Part shown: positions 53,526 through 62,703 of the stretch, piece after piece
How positions within the stretch are numbered: the stretch's first letter is position 1
Layout: the number at the start of each line of letters is the position of its first letter
NCBI RefSeq assembly: GCF_022352215.1
Contig: NZ_JAKRWF010000001.1
Coordinates: 1,178,001-1,242,000, forward strand
Source: Flavihumibacter cheonanensis
GTDB lineage: Bacteria; Bacteroidota; Bacteroidia; Chitinophagales; Chitinophagaceae
Direction: 5' to 3'
DNA length: 64,000 bases
The notes under the pieces: model-generated
Seen by the model: only the letters and a program-made list of their open reading frames with translations
Told to the model about the DNA's origin: nothing
Databases searched by the model: none
Translations under genes and position numbers: made by a program

Positions 53526-55055
53526 TTAAAATCCTAATTCTCTTAAATATGCTTCCATTTTGTTTTCAACTGTTTCCAATTCAACTTTCAATCTCTTTAT
53601 TTCAGCCTGGGTAGTGGCAATATCAACCGGTGCTTCTTCTTCAAACGTATCCACATAACGGGGGATGTTCAGGTTGTAATCATTCTCTTCAATCTCTTTC
53701 AGTGTAGCCCTATACGCATACTTCTCTTCCATTACAAGACCTTCTTCAGTTGTTAACGGTGCCGCAGCTTTGAATGCTTTGTAGGTATCAACAATGTGCT
53801 TGATGTCTTTATCTTCTCTCAACCGGTTCTGGTTTTTACCTTCCTGGTATTCACGACTGGCATCAATAAACAGTACATCTTTATTATCCCCTTTGCCTTT
53901 GTTGAAAATGAGTATGGCTGCAGGAATGCCAGTACCAAAGAACAGGTTAGCAGGTAAGCCAATCACTGCTTCGAGCAGGTTTTCTTTAATCAACTGCTCT
54001 CTTATTTTCCCTTCGCTACTACCACGAAATAAAACACCGTGCGGAACAATCACACCAGTTTTGCCGACATCTTCATAGGTGGTTTCAATCATGTGTGTAA
54101 TGAATGCATAATCACCTTTGCTCTTGGGTGGTGTACCACGATGGAAACGGTTGTACTGATCTGCCAAAGCATTATCCGCACCCCATTTATCTAATGAGAA
54201 CGGCGGATTTGCTACCACAATATGGAATTTCATTAGCTGATCGCCTTCCAGCAAACGGGGGTTGTTTAATGTATCGCCCCACTCTATGTCTGCATTGTCC
54301 ATTTCGTGCAGGAACATATTCATACGAGCTAAAGCCCAGGTGCTTCCGTTGTTTTCCTGCCCGTATAATGAGAAGTTGTTGCTACCTACCTCTCTTGCTA
54401 CTTTTATTAATAAGGAACCAGAACCACAAGCAGGATCACAGATCCGGTTGCCTGGCTGCGGATCTACCAACTTTGCCAACAGTGTTGAGACTTCTCCCGG
54501 GGTGTAAAATTCTCCAGCTTTTTTACCGGCGTCACCTGCAAACTGTGCAATCAAAAATTCATATGCATCACCTATTATATCATTCCCTTCCAGGTGTGAA
54601 GGCTGTAGATTAAGAGCAGAGAAATCAACCAGCAAGTTTTTCAATCGACGGTTACGGTCTTTAGTTTGACCAAGGTTTGCTTCACTATTAAAGTCAATGT
54701 TACGGAACACCCTTTCCAGCTTGCTGCGGTTTGCATCTTCCAACTTTTCCAAAGCAATGTTGATCAGCTCACCCAGGTTATTTTCATTGCGCTGTTCAAA
54801 CAGGTAATCAAAAGTGCATTCGTTAGGCACCTGGAAACGTTCGTTACGCAGCGCTCTTTCAATACGAACTTCATCACCATTGTACTTTTCTGCATAAGCT
54901 GCTTTTTTGTCCTTCCATACATCAGTAACATATTTAAGGAATAGCATCGTTAAGATGTAATCCTTGTATTGTGTGGCGTCGATGGTGCCGCGAAATGTGT
55001 CGCATGCTTTCCAGACGATACCGTTGATTTCTTTTTGCGTGAGTTTCTTCTCCAT
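53526..55055 (-). CDS. hsdM: Type I restriction modification subunit M
   Basis: 509 residues, N6-adenine methyltransferase: FYTP at 183-186, SAM-binding DPACGSG at 207-213, catalytic NPPF at 283-286, N-terminal helical domain (WKACDTFRGTIDATQYKDYI) and a C-terminal coiled coil contacting HsdS. Protects host DNA and forms the core of the restriction complex. Starts six bases after the half-HsdS gene ends. Confidence 0.97.
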   Translation of the reverse strand: MEKKLTQKEINGIVWKACDTFRGTIDATQYKDYILTMLFLKYVTDVWKDKKAAYAEKYNGDEVRIERALRNERFQVPNECTFDYLFEQRNENNLGELINIALEKLEDANRSKLERVFRNIDFNSEANLGQTKDRNRRLKNLLVDFSALNLQPSHLEGNDIIGDAYEFLIAQFAGDAGKKAGEFYTPGEVSTLLAKLVDPQPGNRICDPACGSGSLLIKVAREVGSNNFSLYGQENNGSTWALARMNMFLHEMDNADIEWGDTLNNPRLLEGDQLMKFHIVVANPPFSLDKWGADNALADQYNRFHRGTPPKSKGDYAFITHMIETTYEDVGKTGVIVPHGVLFRGSSEGKIREQLIKENLLEAVIGLPANLFFGTGIPAAILIFNKGKGDNKDVLFIDASREYQEGKNQNRLREDKDIKHIVDTYKAFKAAAPLTTEEGLVMEEKYAYRATLKEIEENDYNLNIPRYVDTFEEEAPVDIATTQAEIKRLKVELETVENKMEAYLRELGF

Positions 55056-55060
55056 AATAA

Positions 55061-55624
55061 TTATTTAATCAGTTTAGAAATGATTGCGGTATATAAATTT
55101 CGCTTTTCTGCAATGAGTTTTTGAGACAGTTCGATCTCCTCCTGATGCAAAGCAGCTAATGCAGCTATACTCTTTTGCTGTTGCATAGACGGTAACGGAA
55201 TTTCAAATGCACCCAGCTCTGATTTTCGAATGGAAAAAATGTTCGTTCCGCTACCTAACTGCTGAAAGGCAGCTTTGCTTTGAGGTGCATTTAATATTGC
55301 AGCCAAGTATTCCGGATATACCAACCGTTGATCTGGTCGTAATACAAAGAATATGGAAGAAGCTACGGCTGGATGGTCAGTAAGGGTGTAACACCAGGAG
55401 AACAACCTATTACCTTTCCCGGTAAAAAGCACATCACCACCTTTTAACAGATGAGGCTCTGTTTTTTTATTTATATTTATATACTCATCAGCCTGTGTGG
55501 TCAGTCTTCCATCTTCACTAAATTGGCGGACTTGCAGATAGGCTGTTGAACCTGAGGGATCAGGCTGAGCATAAAGCCCGAACCTGATGTCAGAAATGGA
55601 AGCCACACTTGTCATTTTTATCAT
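55061..55624 (-). CDS. Half-length HsdS-like protein (single TRD)
   Basis: About 187 residues from ATG 55624; the frame is open to 55699, but a -33/-7 promoter lies inside that extension. One target-recognition domain (SIFFVLRPDQRLVYPEYLAA) and one conserved helix (IPLPSMQQQKSIAALAAL). Half-HsdS proteins can dimerise to mimic a full subunit or swap with it. First gene of the operon, before hsdM. Confidence 0.8.
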   Translation of the reverse strand: MIKMTSVASISDIRFGLYAQPDPSGSTAYLQVRQFSEDGRLTTQADEYININKKTEPHLLKGGDVLFTGKGNRLFSWCYTLTDHPAVASSIFFVLRPDQRLVYPEYLAAILNAPQSKAAFQQLGSGTNIFSIRKSELGAFEIPLPSMQQQKSIAALAALHQEEIELSQKLIAEKRNLYTAIISKLIK

Positions 55625-55644
55625 TGTAGAACGTTTCAGTTCTG

Positions 55645-55675
55645 TAAAGATAGAGAATAATATGGCTTTACTCAA
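55645..55675 (-). promoter_or_regulatory. Candidate promoter of the restriction operon
   Basis: Minus strand: TTG at 55675-55673, 20 bases, then TATCTTTA at 55652-55645, close to the Bacteroidota -33 TTG and -7 TAnnTTTG pattern. It ends 20 bases before ATG 55624, supporting that start for the half-HsdS gene. Confidence 0.45.
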
Positions 55676-56101
55676 TTTTATTTTTGTAGATCTCTTCAAA
55701 TTTGTTCTTTAAAGAGTAAGCGATATTATGCATCTTGAACATAATTATCTGATTACCAAGTAATTAGCTTCCAGGAGTGATATTCATTTAAAGTAATCAC
55801 TTTTTATTTAGTCTAAACTGTCTTCATTTTTTTACTCAACCTGTAGATTCCGGACCATCTTGCCCCCCTGTTCCGATTTAACTTGACCCCCTTATTCCGG
55901 AGCAACTTGACCCCCGGGATTTTTTCATGATTGGCGGCATTCTGGGATATTGACCCATCAGATTGCCAACTTATTCCGGATGATCTTACCCCCCTAGGGT
56001 TGTTTTTATCCACTGTCATTCCGGCACAAGTTGACCCCCTAAAGGATGTGTAAAAGAGCAGTTGTAGTTGTAAACTTGCCTCTTTAAAAACAGCGTTAAG
56101 A

Positions 56102-57394
56102 ATGGCAGCAAAATCAATTGCAATGGAATAGCTCAAACAAGTTCTTAAATTGAAGCAGGAAGGTCACTCCATTAAAAGTATAAAACGATTGACCGGCCTG
56201 GTGTTACGCGGCAACTGCTCTTTGGCGAGTATAAGGAACAGCATCTGGATGGATATGCCTACAGCCAGTATTGTGAACACCTGAACCGGTTCCTGAACAA
56301 AAGGATGTGGATATGCACCTGTAGTAAAATCCTTGTGAAGAGATCATGTGTTTGTTGCCACTCTTCCTTACAGTGGCCTGATTTTCTGTATTGCGCTGGA
56401 ACACCAGAAAACAGCCGACCTCTTACATGGCATCAATGAACTGCTCCGCTACCTGCAAGGCGTAACACAAACCATCACCTGTGATAACATGCGTACGGCC
56501 GTGACTAAAGCAGACCGATACGAACCTGTATTTACGGATCTCTGTTATCAGATCAGTGAACACTATGGTACTACCTTCTCTGCCACTAGACCGGGTAAAC
56601 CCAGAGACAAAGCGATGGTTGAAAAAGCCGTCAACCTGGTTTACAAGTATGTGTATGCGCCGTTGCGGAACCAGCGTTTTACTTCTTTATCGGAGATTAA
56701 TTATTACTTCCGGATCCAGCTCGATCAACTGAACTTGCGCAACTACAAAGGTTCTTCATTTAGTAGAAGAGAGCTGTTCGACCAATACGAACGTCCGCTG
56801 CTGCGCGGATTACCTTCCAAGCCCTGTCTGCTGAAAAAATGTACGATCCTCACTATGCAGCGCAACTATCATATCCAGCTTCGGGAAGACAGGCTCTATT
56901 ACAGTGTACCCTGGCAATATGTGGGTAGCAAAGTCAAAGTCTGGTACGATCAGCAAACCGTGGAGATCTATCACGATTACCAGCGCATTGCACTGCACAT
57001 CCGGGTAGCTGGTCGCGGATACCATACTATTGGAGAGCACATGCCGCTCAATCACCAGCAGGCTAAGTCTGCAAAAGGCTGGACCAAAGAAGAGTTGCTA
57101 ACCAAGGCCCGGCATATCGGAGCTGCTACTGCAGCCGTAACAGAAAGCATGCTGGGCAACAGCATTTATATGGAACAGAACTACAATGCCTGCTTCGGGA
57201 TGTTGATGTTTGAGAAGCGCTATGGTAAGCAGCGTCTCGAAGCTGCCTGCAGCCTGGCCCTGCCGGGCTCCAGGGTTACCTACACCATGATCAAAAACAT
57301 ATTGACTGCGGGTATTGACAAGCAGGTTCGGATAACCATAGACCAACCCTTACCCCTACACGATAATATCCGGGGCGCTCAACAGTATCAATAA
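56102..57394 (+). pseudogene. istA: istA transposase pseudogene of IS21 element
   Basis: The start MAAKSIAME is followed by TAG at 56129-56131, then LKQVLKLKQEGHSIKSIKRL (N-terminal helix-turn-helix). The next segment is deleted or shifted. From 56348 a 348-codon open frame covers the integrase core (CDNMRTAVTKADRYEPVF with the second Asp, DKAMVEKAV with the Glu) and C-terminal domain. The first catalytic Asp region is lost. Confidence 0.85.
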
Positions 57395-57411
57395 GCTTTT
57401 ATCAAACAAAT

Positions 57412-58060
57412 ATGAATACAACCGCTTCACTGCAACAAATGAAAGAACTGCGCTTACATGGCATGGCACATACGTACGGCCAGCAACTGGAACTACCCAT
57501 CCATCAACAACTTGATGCTCATGAACTGGTTGGTCAGCTCCTGAAAAGTGAACAACCCTTCCTGCAGCAGGAGAAAACCGCCTATTACCTCAAGCTGGCT
57601 AAACTCAGGCTCCCCGCAATCCCGGAACAGTTCAGCTGCTCCGCAGCCAGGAACCTAACCAAGCAACAACTGGCCACCTTACTTCCTCATTTTGTCACAG
57701 GCATGCCTTATGGGCATGAAAACAACCTACTATAGCATGAACCGGTTCATCGAGAAAATCACGCTCTCAAAACTGGCTGGATCTTACCTTAAACTGCTGA
57801 ACCACCTGGAACGCCAGATATTGCTTATACTCGACTACTTTGGACTGCAACCCATGCAACAGGATGTAAAGCTCGCTTTGCTGCAGATCCTGGAAGAACA
57901 CCATGGCAAACATGCAACACTAATAACCCCACAGTTACCTTTAAGCGCCTGGCACGAGTATATCAACGAACCTACGATTGCTGATGCCATAATGGACAGA
58001 TTGACAGCCAAAGCAAATCGGATAGAATTGAAAGGCGACTCCTTGAGGAGAAAAAAATAA
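57412..58060 (+). pseudogene. istB: istB ATPase pseudogene lacking the P-loop
   Basis: Two overlapping frames: 57412-57735 gives the N-terminal domain to LTKQQLATLL, and 57692-58060 gives SQACLMGMKTTYYSMNRFIE to RLTAKANRIELKGDSLRRKK. The expected Walker A segment GPTGCGKS between them is missing, showing an internal deletion with a frameshift at about 57690. Walker B appears as LLILDYFG. Confidence 0.85.
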
Positions 58061-58184
58061 CAAGGTATCGCTTAAGATAAATACTTTTGAATCCTACAAC
58101 TGCTCTTTACATTACTGCACTTTTAGGCCCTATGAAAAAGGGGGTCAACATCACCCGGAATACCGGGGTCAAGATCATCGGAAT

Positions 58185-58396
58185 TTACAAGCAGATATTG
58201 TTTTTAAATTGTCTATAGTAGGTGTCTGTGGGTAAGCGCCTCGCTCTGTTTGTATTTGTATTTTTCTCTCTGATTTAGGTTTCGGCGATTGCTCAAGGTT
58301 AATAATTGAGTTGACGACACACTCTAACAGTAGCAGTAAAACATCTTCTGATGTCAGGTCAACTTGTTCTACAATATTTTTAACTGGAACTATCAT
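58185..58396 (-). pseudogene. N-terminal fragment of a GHKL-ATPase-like protein cut by IS21
   Basis: 70 residues remain before the frame runs into the IS21 right end. LTSEDVLLLLLECVVNSIIN matches the first helix of GHKL ATPases, where Glu and Asn of the N-box (E..VNSI) bind Mg-ATP, as in Hsp90-like ATP-binding proteins found in some defence operons. The rest of the gene is not recovered on the far side of the element. Fold assignment is tentative. Confidence 0.5.
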
Positions 58397-58619
58397 TTGA
58401 GGTTTTTTTCAGTATTACGACCTACGAACAGGGCTTTGTGCAGTAGCGGTATTCCGTGTTCCGTCTACCGACAACTGCAGCTCAAAAATGGTTTGCTGAT
58501 GAAATTAAATTCTTTTGTTCAACAGCGTTGGGTCAGCCGAAACTTCTAATGAATAGCGAAACAAAAGCTGATGCTACGTTTCGTCTGCCGCTATTGTACA
58601 CCCCCCCTGTTGTACGTTC

Positions 58620-58768
58620 GCCCTTCTGTCGGGTGTGTCACTTGAAACACTATGTCCTACAAGAGCAGGGTGTGTCACCTTGTGCGTTGGCTTGCAAGCT
58701 CTTTTGCAATTTTAGCCTTATGTGTCGGCTTGGTGTGAATTGCAAATGTGCTTGCAAAAGCTTGGGTG
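58620..58768. repeat. GT-rich repeated region, left flank of the TerY-P cassette
   Basis: The gene-free 58397-58768 stretch ends in recurring words GGTGTGTCA, GTGCGTTGGCTTGCA and CTCTTTTGCAATTTT. Similar words (GTGTTGGCTTGCA, CTCTTTTGCTTTTGC, GGGTGTGTCAAACA) recur at about 62390-62530 on the other side of the four-gene cassette. 58397-58620 otherwise holds nothing I can name. Confidence 0.45.
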
Positions 58769-59059
58769 TCACAAATCTTTCTGTTTCCACCAAGGCTCTT
58801 CTTGGTTATTCTTTTTAATCTGCGTTTGTTTTGCTTTGTTTTGTCTGTCGTTTTGCTTTGTATTTGTCTGCTGTTGACTTGATAAGTATTTAATGAAATA
58901 CAAGCCTGTTCCAGGGATGCCCAAACTAATATACTTTCCGCCATCAGGTGAAACGCCTAATCTAATGCCTGGTATTCCCCAACTTGCACCAACTCCTTTT
59001 TTGGAAATAGTAGTCCTTACTGGACCAAACCGAAACATTTTTCTAAACCTCCAACTCAT
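58769..59059 (-). CDS. DUF4236 domain protein
   Basis: 96 residues from ATG 59059, which overlaps the kinase stop (ATGA). MSWRFRKMFRFGPVRTTISK, then GVGASWGIPGIRLGVSPDGG, then GIPGTGLYF is the DUF4236 pattern, followed by a Gln/Asn/Lys-rich tail. Function of the domain is unknown; it often accompanies signalling or membrane genes. Last gene of the TerY-P operon. Confidence 0.8.
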   Translation of the reverse strand: MSWRFRKMFRFGPVRTTISKKGVGASWGIPGIRLGVSPDGGKYISLGIPGTGLYFIKYLSSQQQTNTKQNDRQNKAKQTQIKKNNQEEPWWKQKDL

Positions 59060-60735
59060 GATTTGAAAGCATTTGAAATCCATGCACCAATAACTCCTCC
59101 AATGATAGCACCTACAAACCATAACTTTCCTTTTGTAGCTGCGCCAAGTAATGCTGCTCCGATAATTGCAAAAATAACTGGCACGACACATCCACTATTG
59201 TCACTTGAACTACTACTACTTGAAGTTGTTTTAGTTGGCTGATTACTGGTGTTTGAATAGGTTGGCGGTTTGTAAGTATTTCTTGTTGCAGGTTTAGACG
59301 TGGTTTGCGGTGTTGAAACAACTGGTTTTGGTGGTGTATAAACGGGTTTATGTTTATACAAGTCGTTGAAAATGTCTGCTTCTTTGTCAATTACTTTTTT
59401 AGGTGGTGTTGTAGTTGTTACAGTTGTTTTAGGCGTTGCAGGTGCAGGTTTGAATTTCAATCTGTGATTAGCTTCCGTTTCGCTATTCAATATTTGTATT
59501 TGAGATGGCAGCTCAATTATCATTTGTGGTTTATTACTGTAGCTGCTTATTACTCCTGTAACGCTAACCCATTTGCCAACTAAAGAACTGGGCGATAATC
59601 CTTTTGCTGTTAAAGCTGAAATACCTTCTGACCAAATCACAAGTGTAAATGTTTGACTTGGATATAAACCAAAATTCAAGAACATGTAAGGTGAACCACT
59701 ATAAGTACTCCCTGAAAATTTTCCCGAAATCTTTCCAACCACTTCTATCTTTTCTCCAAAATGTTCTAAGAGACTTCCCTTTTTTGTTGCATCAATTATT
59801 TCGTATTGACTTCTTGTGATTGAAATTGTTCCTGCAGCATTTTTATTGTAGGAAAAGCTGCCTGATAAAAATTCTTTAAGAGAAGGTATTTTTTCAAACT
59901 CCAAATGACAGCAGCCAACCAATCTTTCAACTAAAGGCTTTAGTTCTGGTATTGCTGATAAATCCTTTATTAGCGATGAGTTTTGTAAATCGGCAAAGTC
60001 TTGGCTTTTGAAAAGAATGTTCTCACTGTTGTCATACTTCTTCCAAAGATTTGGATTAATAGAAATAGCTTTTAAGCCAACGTAGATAACATTAGCTGAA
60101 AACCTATCTATGTACTGATTATAATGAGAAGCAGAACGTTTAGGGTGCTGATAATTTATGTGACCTATCTCATTTGTCTTGAGTGAGGCTAATTCAGGAA
60201 AATACATTCCATCATAATCAATCAAATAAAGCTTGTCATTCTTTACGATTATATTTCCATGTTGCAAGTCGCCATGAGCAATTCCAAACCTTTCTAACTC
60301 ACTGATTAGATTTGTAAAGTCGGCTAATAGTTTTTCAATCTTTGCCTTTTGGTTGTAAACCTTGCTTAAATAAATATTTAAAGGCTCTCCTTCTAACCAA
60401 AGCATTTTGATTATCGGGTATCCTTTACCATTTACTTTTATTCCTTCCGATAAATATTTTGCTTCAACGAAGTATTGAGAACCGTTTTTGGCTAAAAAGT
60501 TTCCAATTGCCTGATACCTTCTTTGCAAATCCTGTATATCTCTGTGAAAGCATCGTACAGCCCAACCTTTCTGATGATTTGCAAGTTTATAAGTTATGGT
60601 GAACCCACCTGAATAGGGTTTTGGTAAACCTAAAGGAGTAGTTTCAACCTGACTACTCTTTAAATCAAGGTCTGTAAAAGCGATTTTAGGATTTTGAACC
60701 GCAACATTATATTCATCACCTCTTGGAAGCAGCAT
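59056..60735 (-). CDS. TerY-P triad protein kinase with OB-like and membrane segments
   Basis: 559 residues. N-terminal kinase domain (~40-300) with GWAVRCF (Arg61 at the usual lysine position), catalytic loop HGDLQHGN at 154-161 and metal motif DYDG at 173-176. A middle beta-rich OB-like domain (~310-415: VVGKISGKFSGSTYSGSPYM, GKWVSVTGVISSY), a Thr/Pro/Ser-rich linker and two C-terminal membrane helices (~510-555). Phosphorylates unknown targets; its PP2C and vWA partners are encoded directly upstream (TAATG overlap). This is the predicted TerY-P phosphorylation triad. Confidence 0.82.
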   Translation of the reverse strand: MLLPRGDEYNVAVQNPKIAFTDLDLKSSQVETTPLGLPKPYSGGFTITYKLANHQKGWAVRCFHRDIQDLQRRYQAIGNFLAKNGSQYFVEAKYLSEGIKVNGKGYPIIKMLWLEGEPLNIYLSKVYNQKAKIEKLLADFTNLISELERFGIAHGDLQHGNIIVKNDKLYLIDYDGMYFPELASLKTNEIGHINYQHPKRSASHYNQYIDRFSANVIYVGLKAISINPNLWKKYDNSENILFKSQDFADLQNSSLIKDLSAIPELKPLVERLVGCCHLEFEKIPSLKEFLSGSFSYNKNAAGTISITRSQYEIIDATKKGSLLEHFGEKIEVVGKISGKFSGSTYSGSPYMFLNFGLYPSQTFTLVIWSEGISALTAKGLSPSSLVGKWVSVTGVISSYSNKPQMIIELPSQIQILNSETEANHRLKFKPAPATPKTTVTTTTPPKKVIDKEADIFNDLYKHKPVYTPPKPVVSTPQTTSKPATRNTYKPPTYSNTSNQPTKTTSSSSSSSDNSGCVVPVIFAIIGAALLGAATKGKLWFVGAIIGGVIGAWISNAFKS

Positions 60736-61478
60736 TACTGAAAGTTTATGACTATTAACGTCACGTCGTCATTTTTGATTTCACTCTCCTGTCGTTTGTT
60801 GTTAAGCCAATTTTGGAAGTCGGTTTTATAATCCTCAAAAGATAAAAGACATTGTAAACTGTTCCAAGGCTTATCGCCTTTTTCTGTTCGTTTAAGTACC
60901 CACGCTGCTATTGCATCTGTTGCAAGAATTATAGTATCATCAGGAAGAATTTCGCCTTTATAATATTTCAATTGCGTTTCTACTCCGTTCTGGTATTTTG
61001 AATTACTTGAAAGCAGATGTGGTGTGTTCCCAAATTCTTCTGCTTTCAACATAGGAAAAGACAGCATCAGTTCATTTCCTCTTACCTGAAACAATGTGCA
61101 GTCTCCAATAGCCACAGAATTAAAAATAAATTCTTCTCTGTTTATTGTGACGCCAAGAAATGCTGCAAACGCCCCAATCTCTGCCTTTTGTTGAGCATAC
61201 CAAGGCAATTCAATAGCGGTAGCTATTGATTGCCACGATTTGGATGCCTTGTCCAACGTAGAACCAAAATGGTCTTGCTCAAAAGAGTTGTCTTTATAAT
61301 AAGTAACTAAGAGATCAGACCATTCTTTTGAAAATGAAGTTTCAGTAGCGCCATCCGAAATAGCAAACCGTAAAAGAGTTTCATCGGCATTGCTGGGAGT
61401 TAAAAGATTGTCTTCGTTTTCATCTGCCGTATTTCCAAATTTTGACGTAGTAATACTCTTAAAATTGCACTTTAACAT
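60735..61478 (-). CDS. PP2C-family protein phosphatase (TerY-P triad)
   Basis: 247 residues, cytosolic. PP2C metal-binding motifs: ENEDN near residue 20, AISDGA at ~39-44, SVAIGD at ~120-125, ILATDA at ~185, and NDDVTLIVI at the end. It should reverse phosphorylation by the kinase encoded next. Adjacent to the vWA gene stop with no gap. Confidence 0.88.
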   Translation of the reverse strand: MLKCNFKSITTSKFGNTADENEDNLLTPSNADETLLRFAISDGATETSFSKEWSDLLVTYYKDNSFEQDHFGSTLDKASKSWQSIATAIELPWYAQQKAEIGAFAAFLGVTINREEFIFNSVAIGDCTLFQVRGNELMLSFPMLKAEEFGNTPHLLSSNSKYQNGVETQLKYYKGEILPDDTIILATDAIAAWVLKRTEKGDKPWNSLQCLLSFEDYKTDFQNWLNNKRQESEIKNDDVTLIVINFQ

Positions 61479-62321
61479 TTATCGTAATTGAAGACTTGGT
61501 CTTGTTCCAATTTCTATCGCTGTGATAATTAAATCAATGTCACCATTCAAAACGAATGCTTTTGCACCATCTGAAAGGCTTAGACCAAATTCATGTGCAG
61601 CTACATTACGCATGAAACTTGGAAGAGATGAAGCTCCATTAAAAAGCTTTTCTGCATATTGGTCTGGAAGCGTTGTTTCAGGACCTGGAAAAGAAATTGC
61701 GTTAGTGCTTCTTGCATTAGTGTGTAGGTTGAATAGAATTACATTTCCATCATTAGATGACTGTCTTGTTAATCTGTTCATTTCTTGCGTAGGGTCACCA
61801 TCAGTACTTTCTCCATCAGTAATGTGAATTACAACTGGGGGAAAACAATGAGGATTAGAACTTAACCAATCTTCAATGATGCTGTTAGCCTGTTTGAATG
61901 CCTCTGTCATTGGTGTGCCTCCACTTGCGGTAGGGTCAAACCAAATGGGGAATTTAATGCTTGTATCAACAAGCCCTCCTGCTCCGTCTGATACCTTTTT
62001 AGTTCTTTCCTCAATTCTTGCAGGATTATCTGCGATTTCAGAGATAGGAACAAGTTTTTTGTTTGAAAGAGCTCCTCCAAATGCTGGCTTCACTCCATTA
62101 GCTCCGTATCCAAGTACGCCAACATGATAGTAGTCTCTCACTCCTTCTGATTTTGCACATTTTATTACAAGCTGTTGAAGCATTCGGTTGATGACGTCGG
62201 CAAGTGCTTCAGATTTGGGTTTGCCAACACTTACATAATTGTCAGACATAGAACCTGACTGGTCAATTACGAAAAGAAAACAACTAGGATTTGTTCTACT
62301 AATTTCTGCTGTGTATGCCAT
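61479..62321 (-). CDS. TerY-like von Willebrand factor A protein
   Basis: 280 residues from ATG 62321 (the frame is open to 62537, but the vWA domain begins right after MAYTAEI). Metal-ion adhesion site: DQSGS at 20-24, Thr in GTPMTEAF, and ITDGESTDGD. TerY-type vWA proteins act with a kinase and a PP2C phosphatase in tellurite/stress-linked signalling. Here there are no TerA-F or TerZ genes in the window, so this is the stand-alone triad. First gene of its operon. Confidence 0.88.
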   Translation of the reverse strand: MAYTAEISRTNPSCFLFVIDQSGSMSDNYVSVGKPKSEALADVINRMLQQLVIKCAKSEGVRDYYHVGVLGYGANGVKPAFGGALSNKKLVPISEIADNPARIEERTKKVSDGAGGLVDTSIKFPIWFDPTASGGTPMTEAFKQANSIIEDWLSSNPHCFPPVVIHITDGESTDGDPTQEMNRLTRQSSNDGNVILFNLHTNARSTNAISFPGPETTLPDQYAEKLFNGASSLPSFMRNVAAHEFGLSLSDGAKAFVLNGDIDLIITAIEIGTRPSLQLR

Positions 62322-62389
62322 TTCAGTTTTGGTTTTAAGATTGGGTTGTGAATATAAGGTTTTAGAATTTGTCGGACTGTCTCCCTGTG

Positions 62390-62530
62390 CGTCGGCGCAA
62401 AAGCAAATGTGGTGCATTAGCATCGCCTTGTGTGTTGGCTTGCACCTCTTTTGCTTTTGCTGAAGCGTTGGCAGTTGGGGTCGTCGTCCTGTTTGCCAGA
62501 ACTTGCAGGGTGTGTCAAACAGGGTGACGT
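62390..62530. repeat. GT-rich repeated region, right flank of the TerY-P cassette
   Basis: Words GTGTTGGCTTGCA, CTCTTTTGCTTTTGC, GCGTTGGCAGTTGGGG and GGGTGTGTCAAACA parallel those at 58620-58768. No gene is seen in 62322-63020. The similar flanks suggest a mobile cassette boundary; no integrase is present in the window. Confidence 0.45.
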
Positions 62531-62703
62531 ACAACACATTTGTTTACGCAATTAGATGTGCAAATCGATAATAAATACTCAAAACTAATTGCATTCTTCG
62601 CGTTCAGATTGATTGAATGTGTGTCAATACATTGTTTGAAATATTAAGACTGAAACTTACCCTTTCGTTTAAACGGATTTCTCTTAAAGACTTGAATCCC
62701 CCC

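Larger units (their letters stand above)
55847..58184 (+). mobile_element. Degenerate IS21-family element
   Basis: Both ends carry several ~22-bp terminal repeats of the type ATTCCGGAnnATCTTGACCC: left copies at 55847, 55870, 55894, 55973 and 56018 (plus a weak one at ~55939), inverted right copies at 58140-58161 and 58163-58184. Between them are damaged istA and istB genes. Multiple terminal repeats are normal for IS21. No target duplication is visible. Unable to transpose on its own. Confidence 0.85.

Noticed and set aside
55847-56040. CRISPR array in the spaced ATTCCGG repeats.
   Set aside because: Spacing is irregular, repeats also occur inverted at the other end, and istA/istB lie between them; these are IS21 terminal repeats.
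58769-59191. A 140-codon minus-strand protein starting at 59191.
   Set aside because: The first 44 codons lie inside the kinase gene in another frame; the DUF4236 domain begins at ATG 59059, overlapping the kinase stop by ATGA.
61479-62537. A vWA protein starting at 62537.
   Set aside because: The extra 72 codons are Cys/Gln-rich, lie in the repeat region and lack similarity; the vWA domain starts directly after ATG 62321.
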